From positions 62,001-126,000 of the forward strand of contig NZ_LT985758.1 in the NCBI RefSeq assembly GCF_900290285.1: 64,000 nucleotides of DNA, read 5' to 3'. The notes beneath the pieces are model-generated. The model was given only the letters and a program-made list of their open reading frames with translations, was not told the origin of the DNA and ran no database searches. Positions within the stretch are counted from its first letter, which is position 1; each line of letters starts with the position of its first letter. The position numbers and the translations under genes are program-made. This DNA is from Candidatus Centipeda massiliensis. Its GTDB lineage: Bacteria; Bacillota; Negativicutes; Selenomonadales; Selenomonadaceae. Below are positions 17,006-25,119 of the stretch, piece by piece.

Positions 17006-17034
17006 ATTATAGCACAATTCCATTCCGCTGTCAT
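17006..17034 (-). promoter_or_regulatory. Promoter of the GltD-like-trp unit
   Basis: On the minus strand ATGACA (17034-17029) and TATAAT (17011-17006), spacer 17, about 60 bp upstream of the start codon. No attenuator or T-box is visible. Confidence 0.65.
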
Positions 17035-17076
17035 AGGCAGAAAGAAAAAGAGCCACTTTGTGCAGTGCTATTGATT

Positions 17077-17223
17077 TATTTCAATTACTGCAGCGATTCA
17101 GCAGCTCGGCGACGGCGTGAGGGAGATTACTGCTGGCATCCGCCAGATGGAGGATGAGACGCAGAGCCTCTTGAACCTCTCGCAGAAACTTGCAGATGAG
17201 ACGAAGAAGTTCAAGCTGTAAAC
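17077..17223 (+). pseudogene. C-terminal remnant of a methyl-accepting chemotaxis protein
   Basis: The frame ending at TAA 17221-17223 reads AAIQQLGDGVREITAGIRQ then MEDETQSLLNLSQKLADET and KKFKL. This is the typical last 45 residues of a chemotaxis receptor signalling domain (LS-x-L-A-x-x-T-x-x-F-K). A TGA at 17074-17076 closes the frame upstream and no receptor body is present. Its own terminator survives downstream, so a receptor gene has been deleted here, leaving only the tail. The rest of 16947-17307 holds the minus-strand promoter and no other gene. Confidence 0.7.
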
Positions 17224-17242
17224 GATAAAAATGCCAATGGGG

Positions 17243-17270
17243 GTCGCTGCACTTGCAGTGACCCTTTTCC
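17243..17270 (+). terminator. Terminator behind the chemotaxis-receptor remnant
   Basis: GGGTCGCTGCA (17243-17253) pairs with TGCAGTGACCC (17256-17266) with one G-U pair, followed by TTTT. Confidence 0.75.
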
Positions 17271-17307
17271 TGTTGTATGATAGACACATTGATAAGGAGG
17301 CGTTTTC

Positions 17308-18507
17308 ATGGGAAAAGCGATGATTATTGGAGCGGGCGGCGTCGCGAGCGTTGCCGTGCACAAGTGTTGCCAGAATCCGGAGGTCTTTGAGGAAATCCTC
17401 ATTGCCTCGCGTACGAAATCAAAATGCGATGCGCTGAAGAAAAAGTTGGACGGCGGCAGGACAAAGATTCAGACCGCCGCCATTGATGCGGACGATGTGC
17501 CAGCACTGACTGCGCTCATTCGTAAGTTTCAGCCGGATGTCGTACTCAACCTTGCGCTCCCATATCAGGATTTGCATATTATGGATGCGTGCCTTGCGGC
17601 GGGCGTGCACTATGTCGATACGGCGAACTATGAGCCGGAGGACACGGCGAAGTTCGAGTACAGCTGGCAGTGGGCGTATGCAGATCGCTTCCGCGAGGCG
17701 GGGCTGACGGCGATTCTCGGCTCGGGATTTGATCCCGGGGTGACGGGCGTATTCAGTGCATACGCGATGAAGCACGAGTTTGATGAGATCAACTACATCG
17801 ATATCCTCGACTGCAACGGCGGCGACCACGGCTATCCATTTGCGACGAATTTCAACCCCGAAATCAACATCCGTGAGGTTTCGGCAAAGGGGAGCTACTG
17901 GGAGAACGGCGCGTGGGTCGAGACAGAGCCGATGGAGATCAAGCGTGTCTACGACTTTGCCGAGGTGGGGCAAAAGGATATGTACCTCCTTCACCACGAG
18001 GAGCTCGAGTCACTCGCGAAGAACATCAAGGGCGTGAGGCGCATCCGTTTCTTCATGACATTCGGTGAGAGCTATCTCACGCATCTGCGTTGTCTCGAGA
18101 ACGTCGGCATGACCTCGATCGAGCCGATTGACTTCGAGGGGCACAAGATCATCCCCCTGCAGTTCCTCAAGGCGGTGCTGCCCGATCCCGCGAGCCTCGG
18201 CCCGCGCACAAAAGGCAAGACGAACATTGGCTGCATCTTCCGCGGAAAGAAGGACGGCAAGGACAAAAATTACTATCTCTATAACGTCTGTGATCATGAG
18301 AAGTGCTACGCCGAGGTCGGCTCACAGGCCGTCGCGTATACGACGGGCGTGCCTGCGATGATCGGTGCGATGATGGTGATGACGGGCAAGTGGCGCCGTC
18401 CCGGCGTGTTCAACGTCGAGGAGTTCGATCCCGATCCGTTCATGGACGCGCTGAATGCCTGGGGCTTGCCGTGGCAGGAGAGCCATAACCCGGTGCTGGT
18501 GGACTGA
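17308..18507 (+). CDS. Carboxy(nor)spermidine synthase (saccharopine dehydrogenase family)
   Basis: A 399-residue NADPH-dependent reductase condensing a diamine with aspartate semialdehyde to carboxynorspermidine or carboxyspermidine. It has an N-terminal Rossmann motif MIIGAGGVASVAVHKC (about 5-20), DVVLNLALPYQD (about 76-87), and the substrate loop ILGSGFDPGVTGVFSAYA (about 138-155) characteristic of this branch of the saccharopine dehydrogenase family. It is followed directly by the decarboxylase nspC, the pathway partner, with the stop and start sharing a base. AAGGAGGCG precedes the ATG. Confidence 0.85.
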   Translation: MGKAMIIGAGGVASVAVHKCCQNPEVFEEILIASRTKSKCDALKKKLDGGRTKIQTAAIDADDVPALTALIRKFQPDVVLNLALPYQDLHIMDACLAAGVHYVDTANYEPEDTAKFEYSWQWAYADRFREAGLTAILGSGFDPGVTGVFSAYAMKHEFDEINYIDILDCNGGDHGYPFATNFNPEINIREVSAKGSYWENGAWVETEPMEIKRVYDFAEVGQKDMYLLHHEELESLAKNIKGVRRIRFFMTFGESYLTHLRCLENVGMTSIEPIDFEGHKIIPLQFLKAVLPDPASLGPRTKGKTNIGCIFRGKKDGKDKNYYLYNVCDHEKCYAEVGSQAVAYTTGVPAMIGAMMVMTGKWRRPGVFNVEEFDPDPFMDALNAWGLPWQESHNPVLVD

Positions 18508-19646
18508 TGGCGGCGCGTGCAGAATGGCGAACGGAGTGGGAAGAGGTTCCCACTCCTTCCTACCTCGTCTACGAAGAGCTGCTGGAAAAAAACCTTAAAA
18601 TCCTCGCGGAAATTGCAGAGGATACGGGAGCCAAGGTGCTCCTCGCGCAGAAATGTTTCTCCATGTATCACTACTATCCGCTGATTGGGCGCTATCTCTC
18701 GGGTACAACGGCGAGCGGCATCTATGAGGCGCGGCTGTCGCAGGAGGAGATGGGCAAGGAGAACCACGTCTTTAAGCCCGCCTACGAGGAGGACGAGATT
18801 CCGCGGCTCGCGGCGATTTGCGACCACATTGTATTCAACTCGTTCGCCCAGTGGGAGCGGTTCGGTGCGGCGGCGCGTGCAGCGGGCGCGTCCTGCGGCA
18901 TCCGCATCAATCCCGAGCGCTCGACGCAGGAGCATGCGATCTATGATCCGTGTGCGCCGAACTCACGCCTCGGCGTGAAGATCGCGGATTTCCGTGCGGA
19001 TTTGCTTGAGGGATTGGATGGTCTGCATTTTCATACGCTCTGCGAACAGGGGGCGGATGCCTTGGCGGCGACGCTTGAAGCTGTTGAGGAGAAATTTGGC
19101 AAATACCTCCACGGCATGAAGTGGCTGAACTTCGGCGGCGGGCATCACATTACGCGTGCGGACTATGACATTCCGCTGCTCAAAAGACTGATTCGTCACG
19201 TACAGGAGACGTACGATGTTGCAGTCTATCTCGAACCGGGCGAGGCGGTCGCTCTCAATGCGGGCTTCCTCGTCGCCGAGGTGCTTGACGTGCAGACGGA
19301 TGGGAATGTCATTCTGAACACGTCCGCCGCCTGTCACATGCCCGATGTCATTGAGATGCCCTATCGTCCGCCTGTCGTCGGCGCGGGTGAGGCAGGGGAG
19401 AAGACGCATACCTACACGCTTGCGGGGCCGACCTGTCTCGCGGGTGATAGGATCGGCACGTACTCCTTTGACACGCCGCTTGTCGTGGGCGACCGTGTCG
19501 CCTTTGGCGATATGGCGATCTATACGATGGTGAAGAACAATACGTTCAACGGAATGCCCCTGCCGAACATCGTTGCCGTTTCACCCTCCGGAGAGTGGGA
19601 GATTGTGCGTGAATTCGGCTACGATGATTTCAAGATGAGGCTCTGA
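18507..19646 (+). CDS. nspC: Carboxynorspermidine decarboxylase NspC
   Basis: PLP-dependent alanine-racemase-fold decarboxylase, 379 residues, converting carboxy(nor)spermidine to (nor)spermidine. Motifs include the N-terminal PTPSYLVYEELLEKNL, the PLP-lysine region VLLAQKCFSMYHYYPLI (Lys about 49), GIRINPERSTQEHAIYDPCAPNSRLGV (about 131-157), GLHFHTLCEQ, and the glycine-rich LNFGGGHHITR phosphate loop. This is the AdoMet-independent route to spermidine. It may explain why the SpeD-like protein at 60.4 kb has lost its pyruvoyl serine. Confidence 0.9.
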   Translation: MAARAEWRTEWEEVPTPSYLVYEELLEKNLKILAEIAEDTGAKVLLAQKCFSMYHYYPLIGRYLSGTTASGIYEARLSQEEMGKENHVFKPAYEEDEIPRLAAICDHIVFNSFAQWERFGAAARAAGASCGIRINPERSTQEHAIYDPCAPNSRLGVKIADFRADLLEGLDGLHFHTLCEQGADALAATLEAVEEKFGKYLHGMKWLNFGGGHHITRADYDIPLLKRLIRHVQETYDVAVYLEPGEAVALNAGFLVAEVLDVQTDGNVILNTSAACHMPDVIEMPYRPPVVGAGEAGEKTHTYTLAGPTCLAGDRIGTYSFDTPLVVGDRVAFGDMAIYTMVKNNTFNGMPLPNIVAVSPSGEWEIVREFGYDDFKMRL

Positions 19647-19651
19647 GAGAG

Positions 19652-19680
19652 GAACCGCTGTGATGGCGGTTCTTTTTTTT
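19652..19680 (+). terminator. Terminator after nspC
   Basis: GAACCGC (19652-19658) pairs with GCGGTTC (19666-19672), followed by eight T. Confidence 0.9.
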
Positions 19681-19748
19681 GGATCATGGGACTTTTTGAC
19701 ACGACATCTATATAAATAAAAACAGTTATTAAAAAGTATAAATTTCTA

Positions 19749-19777
19749 TTGACATGAAAAAATTCATGTGCTATGAT
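19749..19777 (+). promoter_or_regulatory. ahpC promoter with a palindromic operator in the spacer
   Basis: TTGACA (19749-19754) and TATGAT (19772-19777) are separated by 17 bp. ACATGAA-AAAA-TTCATGT (19752-19769) is a perfect inverted repeat that starts in the -35 hexamer and fills most of the spacer, so a bound regulator would compete with RNA polymerase. It does not match the standard PerR or Fur box. The regulator is unknown. Confidence 0.7.
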
Positions 19778-19800
19778 ACATCCATCATAAGGACACACGC

Positions 19801-19823
19801 AATCGTCCGACAGGAGGACGATT
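19801..19823 (+). promoter_or_regulatory. Leader hairpin of ahpC
   Basis: AATCGTCC (19801-19808) pairs perfectly with GGACGATT (19816-19823). The loop and right arm contain CAGGAGG, a ribosome-binding-like sequence separate from the true one at about 19835. A related AATCGTC/GACGATT repeat occurs at 60919-60941. Confidence 0.45.
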
Positions 19824-19848
19824 GGTTTTCATCAAAGGAGGATATTCA

Positions 19849-20430
19849 ATGTCACTCATCAACAAGGAAATCAGCGATTTTTCGGCACAGGCTTTTTTGA
19901 AGAAGGAAGGAGACGCAAAGGGCGATTTCGTCACCTTCACGAAGGCGGATCTCAAGGGCAAGTGGAGCGTGTTCTTCTTCTATCCGGCGGACTTCACGTT
20001 TGTCTGCCCGACGGAGCTGGCTGACCTCCAGGATCAGTATGCAGAGTTCCAGAAGCTTGGCTGCGAGATCTTCGCTGTTTCCTGTGACTCCCACTTCGTT
20101 CACAAGGCATGGCATGAGAGTTCTGAGCGCGTCGGTAAGCTCACGTATCCGATGCTCGCAGACCCGACGGCAAAGCTCGCACGCGACTTCGATGTCTACA
20201 TTGAGGATGTCGGTCTTTCCGAGCGTGGCACGTTCGTTGTGAACCCTGAGGGCAAGATCGTTTCCTATGAGGTGAGCGCGGGCAATGTTGGCCGCAATGC
20301 GCAGGAGCTTCTCCGCAAGGTGCAGGCACTCCAGTTCGTCGCAGAGCACGGCGATGAGGTTTGTCCCGCACGCTGGAAGCCGGGCGATGAAACCCTCAAG
20401 CCGACCTTCGACCTCGTCGGCAAACTCTAA
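19849..20430 (+). CDS. ahpC: Alkyl hydroperoxide reductase, peroxiredoxin AhpC
   Basis: Typical 2-Cys peroxiredoxin, 193 residues, reducing organic hydroperoxides and H2O2. The peroxidatic cysteine is Cys53 in FYPADFTFVCPTEL. The resolving cysteine lies in EVCPARWKPG near the C-terminus. AAAGGAGGA sets the start at ATG 19849 (MSLINKEISDF). It is followed by a terminator-like hairpin and then the AhpF-like reductase, its likely electron donor. Confidence 0.95.
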   Translation: MSLINKEISDFSAQAFLKKEGDAKGDFVTFTKADLKGKWSVFFFYPADFTFVCPTELADLQDQYAEFQKLGCEIFAVSCDSHFVHKAWHESSERVGKLTYPMLADPTAKLARDFDVYIEDVGLSERGTFVVNPEGKIVSYEVSAGNVGRNAQELLRKVQALQFVAEHGDEVCPARWKPGDETLKPTFDLVGKL

Positions 20431-20443
20431 GACGGTATCAAGG

Positions 20444-20475
20444 GCACTTCGCGGCAGCACGCGCGAAGTGCTTTT
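20444..20475 (+). terminator. Hairpin between ahpC and the AhpF-like gene
   Basis: GCACTTCGCG (20444-20453) pairs with CGCGAAGTGC (20462-20471), followed by TTTT. It probably attenuates read-through, giving more AhpC than reductase. Confidence 0.75.
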
Positions 20476-20532
20476 CCTATGGAGGTGCCGATTCGTCGGT
20501 AGTTCCCCATGAAACGTAAACGAGGTGATTTG

Positions 20533-22167
20533 GTGGACAAAATGTATGATGCCGTCATCGTCGGCGGCGGCCCGGCAGGCCTTTCTGCCGCGATCTATCT
20601 GGCGCGTGCAAAATGCAAGGTGCTCGTCATCGAGAAGGAGAAGGTCGGCGGACAGATCACGATTACCGCCGATGTCGTGAACTATCCCGGCACGGGGAAG
20701 GTCAGCGGTTCCGAACTCGCGGCGCAGATGGAGCAGCAGGCACGCGGCTTTGGCGCGGAGTTCGTCGAGGCAGAGGTCATCGGCCTGAAGCTCGATCAGG
20801 ACATCAAGGAGCTTGAGACAACGGCGGGTACAGTGGAGGCGCTCAGTGTCATCCTTGCAACGGGAGCGAATCCGCGTCAGGTCGGTTTTTATGGCGAGAA
20901 GAAGTTTCAGGGGCGCGGCGTTGCCTACTGTGCGACCTGTGATGCCGAGTTCTTTACGGGGATGGACATCTTCGTCATCGGCGGCGGGCTTGCGGCGGTG
21001 GAGGAGAGCATGTTCCTCTCACGCTACGGCAAATCGATCACGATCCTTGTGCGCAGCGATAAATTCCGTGCACCGCAGACGGCAGTGGACGCGCTTGCAA
21101 ACTATCCGAACATCAAGGTTCGTTTCAATACAGTGGTAGAGCGCGTCGGCGGAGAGACGATGATTTCCTACGCCGACTTCCGCGACGAGGTGACGGGTAA
21201 GATCGAGCACTACATGGCGAAGGAAGGAGAGACGTTCGGCGTCTTTGTCTTTGCAGGCTATGTGCCGAATACGGGACTCTTCCGCGATCAGGTGGCTCTG
21301 AACGAGCAGGGCTATATCATAACGAACGAGGAGAAGGAGACGAATGTCAAGGGGGTCTTTGCGGCGGGCGATGTCTGCATCAAGACACTCCGTCAGGTGG
21401 TAACGGCTGTCTCGGACGGTGCGGTCTCTGCGGTTGCGGCAGAGCGCCATGCAGCAGCTCTCCATGACCGTCTGAACCTGCCTGCATTTGCGCGTGCCGA
21501 GGTGGATGCGAAGCGTTTTGAGCAGCGCAAGAGCTCCATCGAAAAGGAATCGTCCGAGGGGAATGAAACGAACTTCATCTCTGCCGAGATTCGCGAGCAG
21601 CTGCAGGCGGTCTTTGATAAATTTGAGAGCACGGTCAAAATTGTCGGACACTATGACGACGGCGATCTCTCGCGTGAGCTGCGCGGCTTTATGGATGAGT
21701 TCGCAGGACTCACGGACAAGGTCAGCTATGAGGAACGTGCCGATGCGGACGGTGCGCCGGGCATCGAGTTCCTGCATGGTGACGGCACGCCGAGCGGCAT
21801 CACGTTCCACGCCGTTCCGGGGGGGCATGAGTTTAACTCCTTCATTCTCGCACTTTACAATGTAGCGGGGCCAGGTCAGGAGCTGCGTGACGAGACGCGT
21901 GCAAAGATGGAGCAGATTTCCGCACCAGCCAAGGTCAAGGTGCTCATGTCGCTTTCCTGTACAATGTGTCCCGATGTGGTGGCAGCCGTGCAGCGCATTG
22001 CGGCAGCGCGCACAGACGTGTGTGCGGACATCTATGATATCCGCTACTTCCCAGAGCTGAAGGAGAAGTATAAAATCATGAGTGTTCCCTGCATGATTGT
22101 GGATGAAAAACTATACTTCGGCAAGAAAAATATTGACGAGATCGTTGATATTCTAGTCAAACGTTGA
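20533..22167 (+). CDS. ahpF: AhpF-like peroxiredoxin reductase with swapped domain order
   Basis: FAD/NADH-dependent reductase passing electrons to AhpC, 544 residues. The thioredoxin-reductase part comes first: GGGPAGLSAA (about 11-20), redox motif CATCD (Cys133, Cys136), NAD motif VIGGGLAAVEE, and KGVFAAGDV. A linker (about 310-360) leads to two thioredoxin-fold units. The second contains MSLSCTMCPDVV (Cys476, Cys479), the same motif that sits near residue 130 in E. coli AhpF. E. coli has the thioredoxin-fold domain at the N-terminus, so the order here is reversed. I favour GTG 20533 after GAGGTGA; ATG 20509 is the alternative. Confidence 0.85.
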   Translation: MDKMYDAVIVGGGPAGLSAAIYLARAKCKVLVIEKEKVGGQITITADVVNYPGTGKVSGSELAAQMEQQARGFGAEFVEAEVIGLKLDQDIKELETTAGTVEALSVILATGANPRQVGFYGEKKFQGRGVAYCATCDAEFFTGMDIFVIGGGLAAVEESMFLSRYGKSITILVRSDKFRAPQTAVDALANYPNIKVRFNTVVERVGGETMISYADFRDEVTGKIEHYMAKEGETFGVFVFAGYVPNTGLFRDQVALNEQGYIITNEEKETNVKGVFAAGDVCIKTLRQVVTAVSDGAVSAVAAERHAAALHDRLNLPAFARAEVDAKRFEQRKSSIEKESSEGNETNFISAEIREQLQAVFDKFESTVKIVGHYDDGDLSRELRGFMDEFAGLTDKVSYEERADADGAPGIEFLHGDGTPSGITFHAVPGGHEFNSFILALYNVAGPGQELRDETRAKMEQISAPAKVKVLMSLSCTMCPDVVAAVQRIAAARTDVCADIYDIRYFPELKEKYKIMSVPCMIVDEKLYFGKKNIDEIVDILVKR

Positions 22168-22299
22168 TAAGATAATCAGCGGTGGAGTGCTGGGCAATTA
22201 CTGCCTTTCCCATCCATCGCGCCGAGCGAATGCTGTCTGTGCCCCTGAGCAAGGCATAGAGGGACGGCATCTGCGTCGACTGATATATTTTGTGTATTT

Positions 22300-22463
22300 A
22301 GGAAGCACTGATAAATTCAGCCACGCCATCTTAGCGCATCTTTTTTGCCCGCTTTTCGTTAGCAAATCCTCCACATAGCTTTGGCTATGCGTCCGGTTTG
22401 CTGCCTCAATCGGACGAAAAAATCTACGCCAATCTGACGGACTTCATTTTATCAGCGATTCCT
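22300..22463 (+). repeat. Dispersed TIR element, copy 2
   Basis: Ends are AGGAAGCACTGATAA (22300-22314) and the inverted TTATCAGCGATTCCT (22449-22463), 13 of 15 matching. The internal hairpin is CATAGC-TTTG-GCTATG, with compensating base changes relative to copy 1 (CAGAG/CTCTG). Same orientation as copies 1 and 3. It ends 23 bp before the rubrerythrin start. The remaining gap 22168-22299 shows no gene or signal I recognise. Confidence 0.8.
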
Positions 22464-22486
22464 TTATTATAGCAAAGGAGAGCATT

Positions 22487-23020
22487 ATGGAACTCAAGGG
22501 ATCACAGACCGAGAAGAACCTCTGGGCGGCATTTGCCGGCGAATCGCAGGCGCACACGAAGTATCTCTACTACGCGTCGCAGGCGAAGAAGGACGGCTAC
22601 ACGCAGATCTCGAACATCTTCAACGAGACGGCGGTCAACGAGAAGGCACATGCAAAGATCTGGTTTAAACTCGTGCACGGTGTCGGCGATACGAAGGCAA
22701 ACCTTGCGGATGCCGCCTCCGGGGAGAACGAGGAGTGGACGAGCATGTACCCCGAGTTTGCGCGTGTGGCGCGCGAGGAGGGGTTCGACAAGATTGCACG
22801 CCTCTTTGATGCCGTCGGCAAGATCGAGAAGGAGCACGATGCCCGCTACAAGCTCCTCCTGCAGAAGGTGGATGAGGGCACGGTGTTTGCACGCGATGAG
22901 AAAATCATCTGGCAGTGCCTCAACTGCGGCTATGTCTGCGAGAGTCCGAAGGCACCGATGAAGTGCCCAGTCTGTGAGCATCCGCAGTCCTTCTTCCAGC
23001 AGCTTGTACAGAACTACTGA
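22487..23020 (+). CDS. rbr: Rubrerythrin
   Basis: Peroxide-reducing non-heme di-iron protein of anaerobes, 177 residues. The N-terminal ferritin-like four-helix domain (about 1-140) has EKNLWAAFAGESQAHTKY and FNETAVNEKAHAKIWF, and a second ExxH pair in GKIEKEHDARY. The C-terminal rubredoxin-type Fe(Cys)4 site is CLNCGY and CPVCEHPQSFF. Placed next to ahpCF, it extends the oxidant-defence cluster. Its upstream region is the TIR element copy 2, so any own promoter would lie within or against that element. Confidence 0.95.
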   Translation: MELKGSQTEKNLWAAFAGESQAHTKYLYYASQAKKDGYTQISNIFNETAVNEKAHAKIWFKLVHGVGDTKANLADAASGENEEWTSMYPEFARVAREEGFDKIARLFDAVGKIEKEHDARYKLLLQKVDEGTVFARDEKIIWQCLNCGYVCESPKAPMKCPVCEHPQSFFQQLVQNY

Positions 23021-23041
23021 GCCATACGGCTTTGACGGAAA

Positions 23042-23088
23042 GGGGCTGTTGCACGAAGTTTTCTAGCTTCGTGCAACAGCCCCCTTTT
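23042..23088 (+). terminator. Terminator of rbr made of a dispersed hairpin repeat
   Basis: GGGGCTGTTGCACGAAG (23042-23058) pairs perfectly with CTTCGTGCAACAGCCCC (23067-23083), loop TTTTCTAG, then CTTTT. The same 42-nt hairpin occurs at 40035-40077 with the loop inverted (CTAGAAAA), so it is a mobile or dispersed sequence serving as terminator here. Confidence 0.8.
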
Positions 23089-23109
23089 ATTGATAGGAGA
23101 ATGATATAT

Positions 23110-23796
23110 ATGCGCAGGAAATTTGACTTGTCCGCCTATTTTGTGATCGGTCCTGAGAATACACATGGGCGCCCCGTGGTGCGCGTGATCGCGGAGGCAA
23201 TACGTGCGGGGTTCACCTTTGTCCAGATCCGCGCGAAGGGGGCGGACGCACGCGAGATTATCGATCTCACGCGTGCAGCAGCGGATGTGATCGCCGCACA
23301 GGAGAAGTCGGATGCTGTGGCACTCGTTGTAAACGACCGTCTGGATGTCGTGCTCGCGGCGCGGGAGCAAGGGATCAAAGTGGACGGTGTGCACGTCGGG
23401 CAGACAGATATCCCCGTTGATGTTTGCCGGAAGTATCTCGGTACAGATGCGATTGTCGGACTCTCTGCACCGACGACGGAACTGCTCGACTATGCGGCGC
23501 ACTGTGATACTGCGTGCATTGACTACTTCGGCGCGGGTCCTCTGCACGCGACACCAACAAAGCCCGAGGCGGGACGTACCGCTTCGGGCGAGATCGTGAC
23601 GCACAGCTTTGAGGAACTCGCCGAACTTCACCGCATCAGTCCTGTGCCCGTCGTCGTGGGCGGCGGGGTGAAGGCGGCAGATCTGCCTGCGCTCAAGGCA
23701 ACGGGCGTCGAGGGCTTCTTTGTCATCAGTGCCGTCACGGGCGCGGAGCATCCCTATGCTGCTGCGGAGGAGTTGGTGCGTTTATGGAATGCGTAG
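23110..23796 (+). CDS. thiE: Thiamine phosphate synthase
   Basis: Joins the thiazole and pyrimidine moieties to thiamine phosphate; TIM barrel, 228 residues. Conserved features are FVQIRAKG (about 37-44), VVNDRLDVVLA (about 77-87), GVHVGQTDIPV (about 95-105), FGAGPLHATPTKPEA (about 140-154) and VVVGGGV (about 183-189). I start at ATG 23110 because AGGAGA ends 9 bp upstream; ATG 23101 is too close to it. No other thi genes or TPP riboswitch are adjacent. Confidence 0.88.
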   Translation: MRRKFDLSAYFVIGPENTHGRPVVRVIAEAIRAGFTFVQIRAKGADAREIIDLTRAAADVIAAQEKSDAVALVVNDRLDVVLAAREQGIKVDGVHVGQTDIPVDVCRKYLGTDAIVGLSAPTTELLDYAAHCDTACIDYFGAGPLHATPTKPEAGRTASGEIVTHSFEELAELHRISPVPVVVGGGVKAADLPALKATGVEGFFVISAVTGAEHPYAAAEELVRLWNA

Positions 23797-23902
23797 AGGT
23801 GCATCTACTGTTTTGATTCTCTAAAGATGCTCTTGGTGGTGCGATGTCCCGACCGATTGCGTAACGAGGTGTTCGTGAGGGACACGCATTACAGCATATC
23901 AC

Positions 23903-24763
23903 TCATTCGTAATATTTTAGCAGGCTCTGCGTGCCGTCAGCCCCACCGCCGCGCTCCTCGATGGCGCGTGCCTCGCGGAGCACCTGCTCGAGAACGGGAA
24001 GCACTGCACCGTATTCCTTTCCCGTCTCGGCACCGATTGTCATATCCTTGACGAAGTGCTTTATCATAAAGCCGGGGGCGAAGTTGCAGTCGAGCGCCAT
24101 GCGTACCATGTTGCTCATCTGGAAGCTCGCCGCCGCGCCGCCCGAGATGGAAGCGTAGACCTTTTCTACATCGAGCCCTGCGGCGCGCGCGTAGGCAAAT
24201 GCCTCGCACGCACCCGCAAGTGCGCCCGCGATGGCGATCTGATTGGCCGCCTTCGTCTTTTGTCCCGCGCCTGCCGCGCCCTCGTAGACGATGTTCTTGC
24301 CCATCGCTGCAAAGACGGGGCGCATGGCATTGAACGCATCCTCGTCACCGCCGACGAGAATGTTCAGCGTGGCGTTCCGCGCGCCCATATCACCGCCCGT
24401 GACGGGGGCATCAAGCGCGTGGATGCCGCGTTTTTTTGCCTCTGCGTAGATACGCTCGGCGAGTGCGGGGGAGGAGGTTGTCATATCGGCGGTATATGCA
24501 CCCTCTCTGAGATTTGCGAGGATACCGTCTGTGCCGAGATAGACCTCCTCCACATCCTTTGGATAGCCGACGATGGTGATGACGGCGTCCTGCCCGCGAG
24601 CACACGCACCAGGACTGTCACAGTACTTTGCGCCGCGTGCGACGAGCTCATCTGCTTTGGACTTCGTGCGGTTGTAGACGCTGAGTTCATAGCCCGCGTC
24701 CATCAGATGTCCCGCCATCGCTGCACCCATGATGCCAAGTCCGATAAATCCAATTTTTTTCAT
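23903..24763 (-). CDS. 3-hydroxyacid dehydrogenase (3-hydroxyisobutyrate / tartronate semialdehyde reductase family)
   Basis: NAD(P)-dependent beta-hydroxyacid dehydrogenase, 286 residues. The family signature GFIGLGIMGAAMAGHLMDAGY lies at the N-terminus (about 5-25). The substrate motif DAPVTGGDMGARNATLNILVGG (about 119-140) and the catalytic lysine region GAGQKTKAANQIAIAG (Lys about 171-173) follow. Sequence does not decide the substrate; 2-hydroxy-3-oxopropionate is one candidate. Its ribosome-binding site GGAGGGG lies in the end of hepT, whose stop is 2 bp upstream, so the three genes mntA-hepT-dehydrogenase are probably co-translated. Confidence 0.85.
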   Translation of the reverse strand: MKKIGFIGLGIMGAAMAGHLMDAGYELSVYNRTKSKADELVARGAKYCDSPGACARGQDAVITIVGYPKDVEEVYLGTDGILANLREGAYTADMTTSSPALAERIYAEAKKRGIHALDAPVTGGDMGARNATLNILVGGDEDAFNAMRPVFAAMGKNIVYEGAAGAGQKTKAANQIAIAGALAGACEAFAYARAAGLDVEKVYASISGGAAASFQMSNMVRMALDCNFAPGFMIKHFVKDMTIGAETGKEYGAVLPVLEQVLREARAIEERGGGADGTQSLLKYYE

Positions 24764-24765
24764 GA

Positions 24766-25119
24766 TTACCCCTCCATATTGTATGAATAGATTTCTTGCA
24801 GTTGTTTGTTCAATTTAGGAATATCTTTTGTGATCGTTTCCCACAGCAGTTCCTTATCTGCCGATTCATATTCGTGCGCAAAGAGATTTCTCATGCCCCT
24901 CATTTCAGCCCAAGGGACTTCTGTATGAGTGTTTTTGAACTTCTCGGATATCCGCTTGGACAGTTCACCAATCTGAAAAAGTGCCATAGAACAGGCATTG
25001 TAAAAAACATGATCGCGTTTGAAGTTCTCCTTCGAGAAATCAAAACGATCTACAGTCTCGATGATTTCCTCACAATGCCGTAGGATATGCTCAACAATAC
25101 GACGATCCCTATCGTTCAT
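24766..25119 (-). CDS. hepT: HepT-like toxin (type VII toxin-antitoxin)
   Basis: All-helical HEPN-family RNase toxin, 117 residues. The defining Rx4HxY motif is present as RNLFAHEY in MRGMRNLFAHEYES (about 77-90). The final tyrosine is the residue that partner MntA modifies with AMP in characterised systems. It overlaps the mntA gene by 11 bp. Start ATG 25119. Confidence 0.88.
   Translation of the reverse strand: MNDRDRRIVEHILRHCEEIIETVDRFDFSKENFKRDHVFYNACSMALFQIGELSKRISEKFKNTHTEVPWAEMRGMRNLFAHEYESADKELLWETITKDIPKLNKQLQEIYSYNMEG

Noticed and set aside
22168-22299. Stretch after the AhpF-like gene examined for a tRNA or small RNA
   Set aside because: No cloverleaf, terminator or promoter pattern could be supported by eye.
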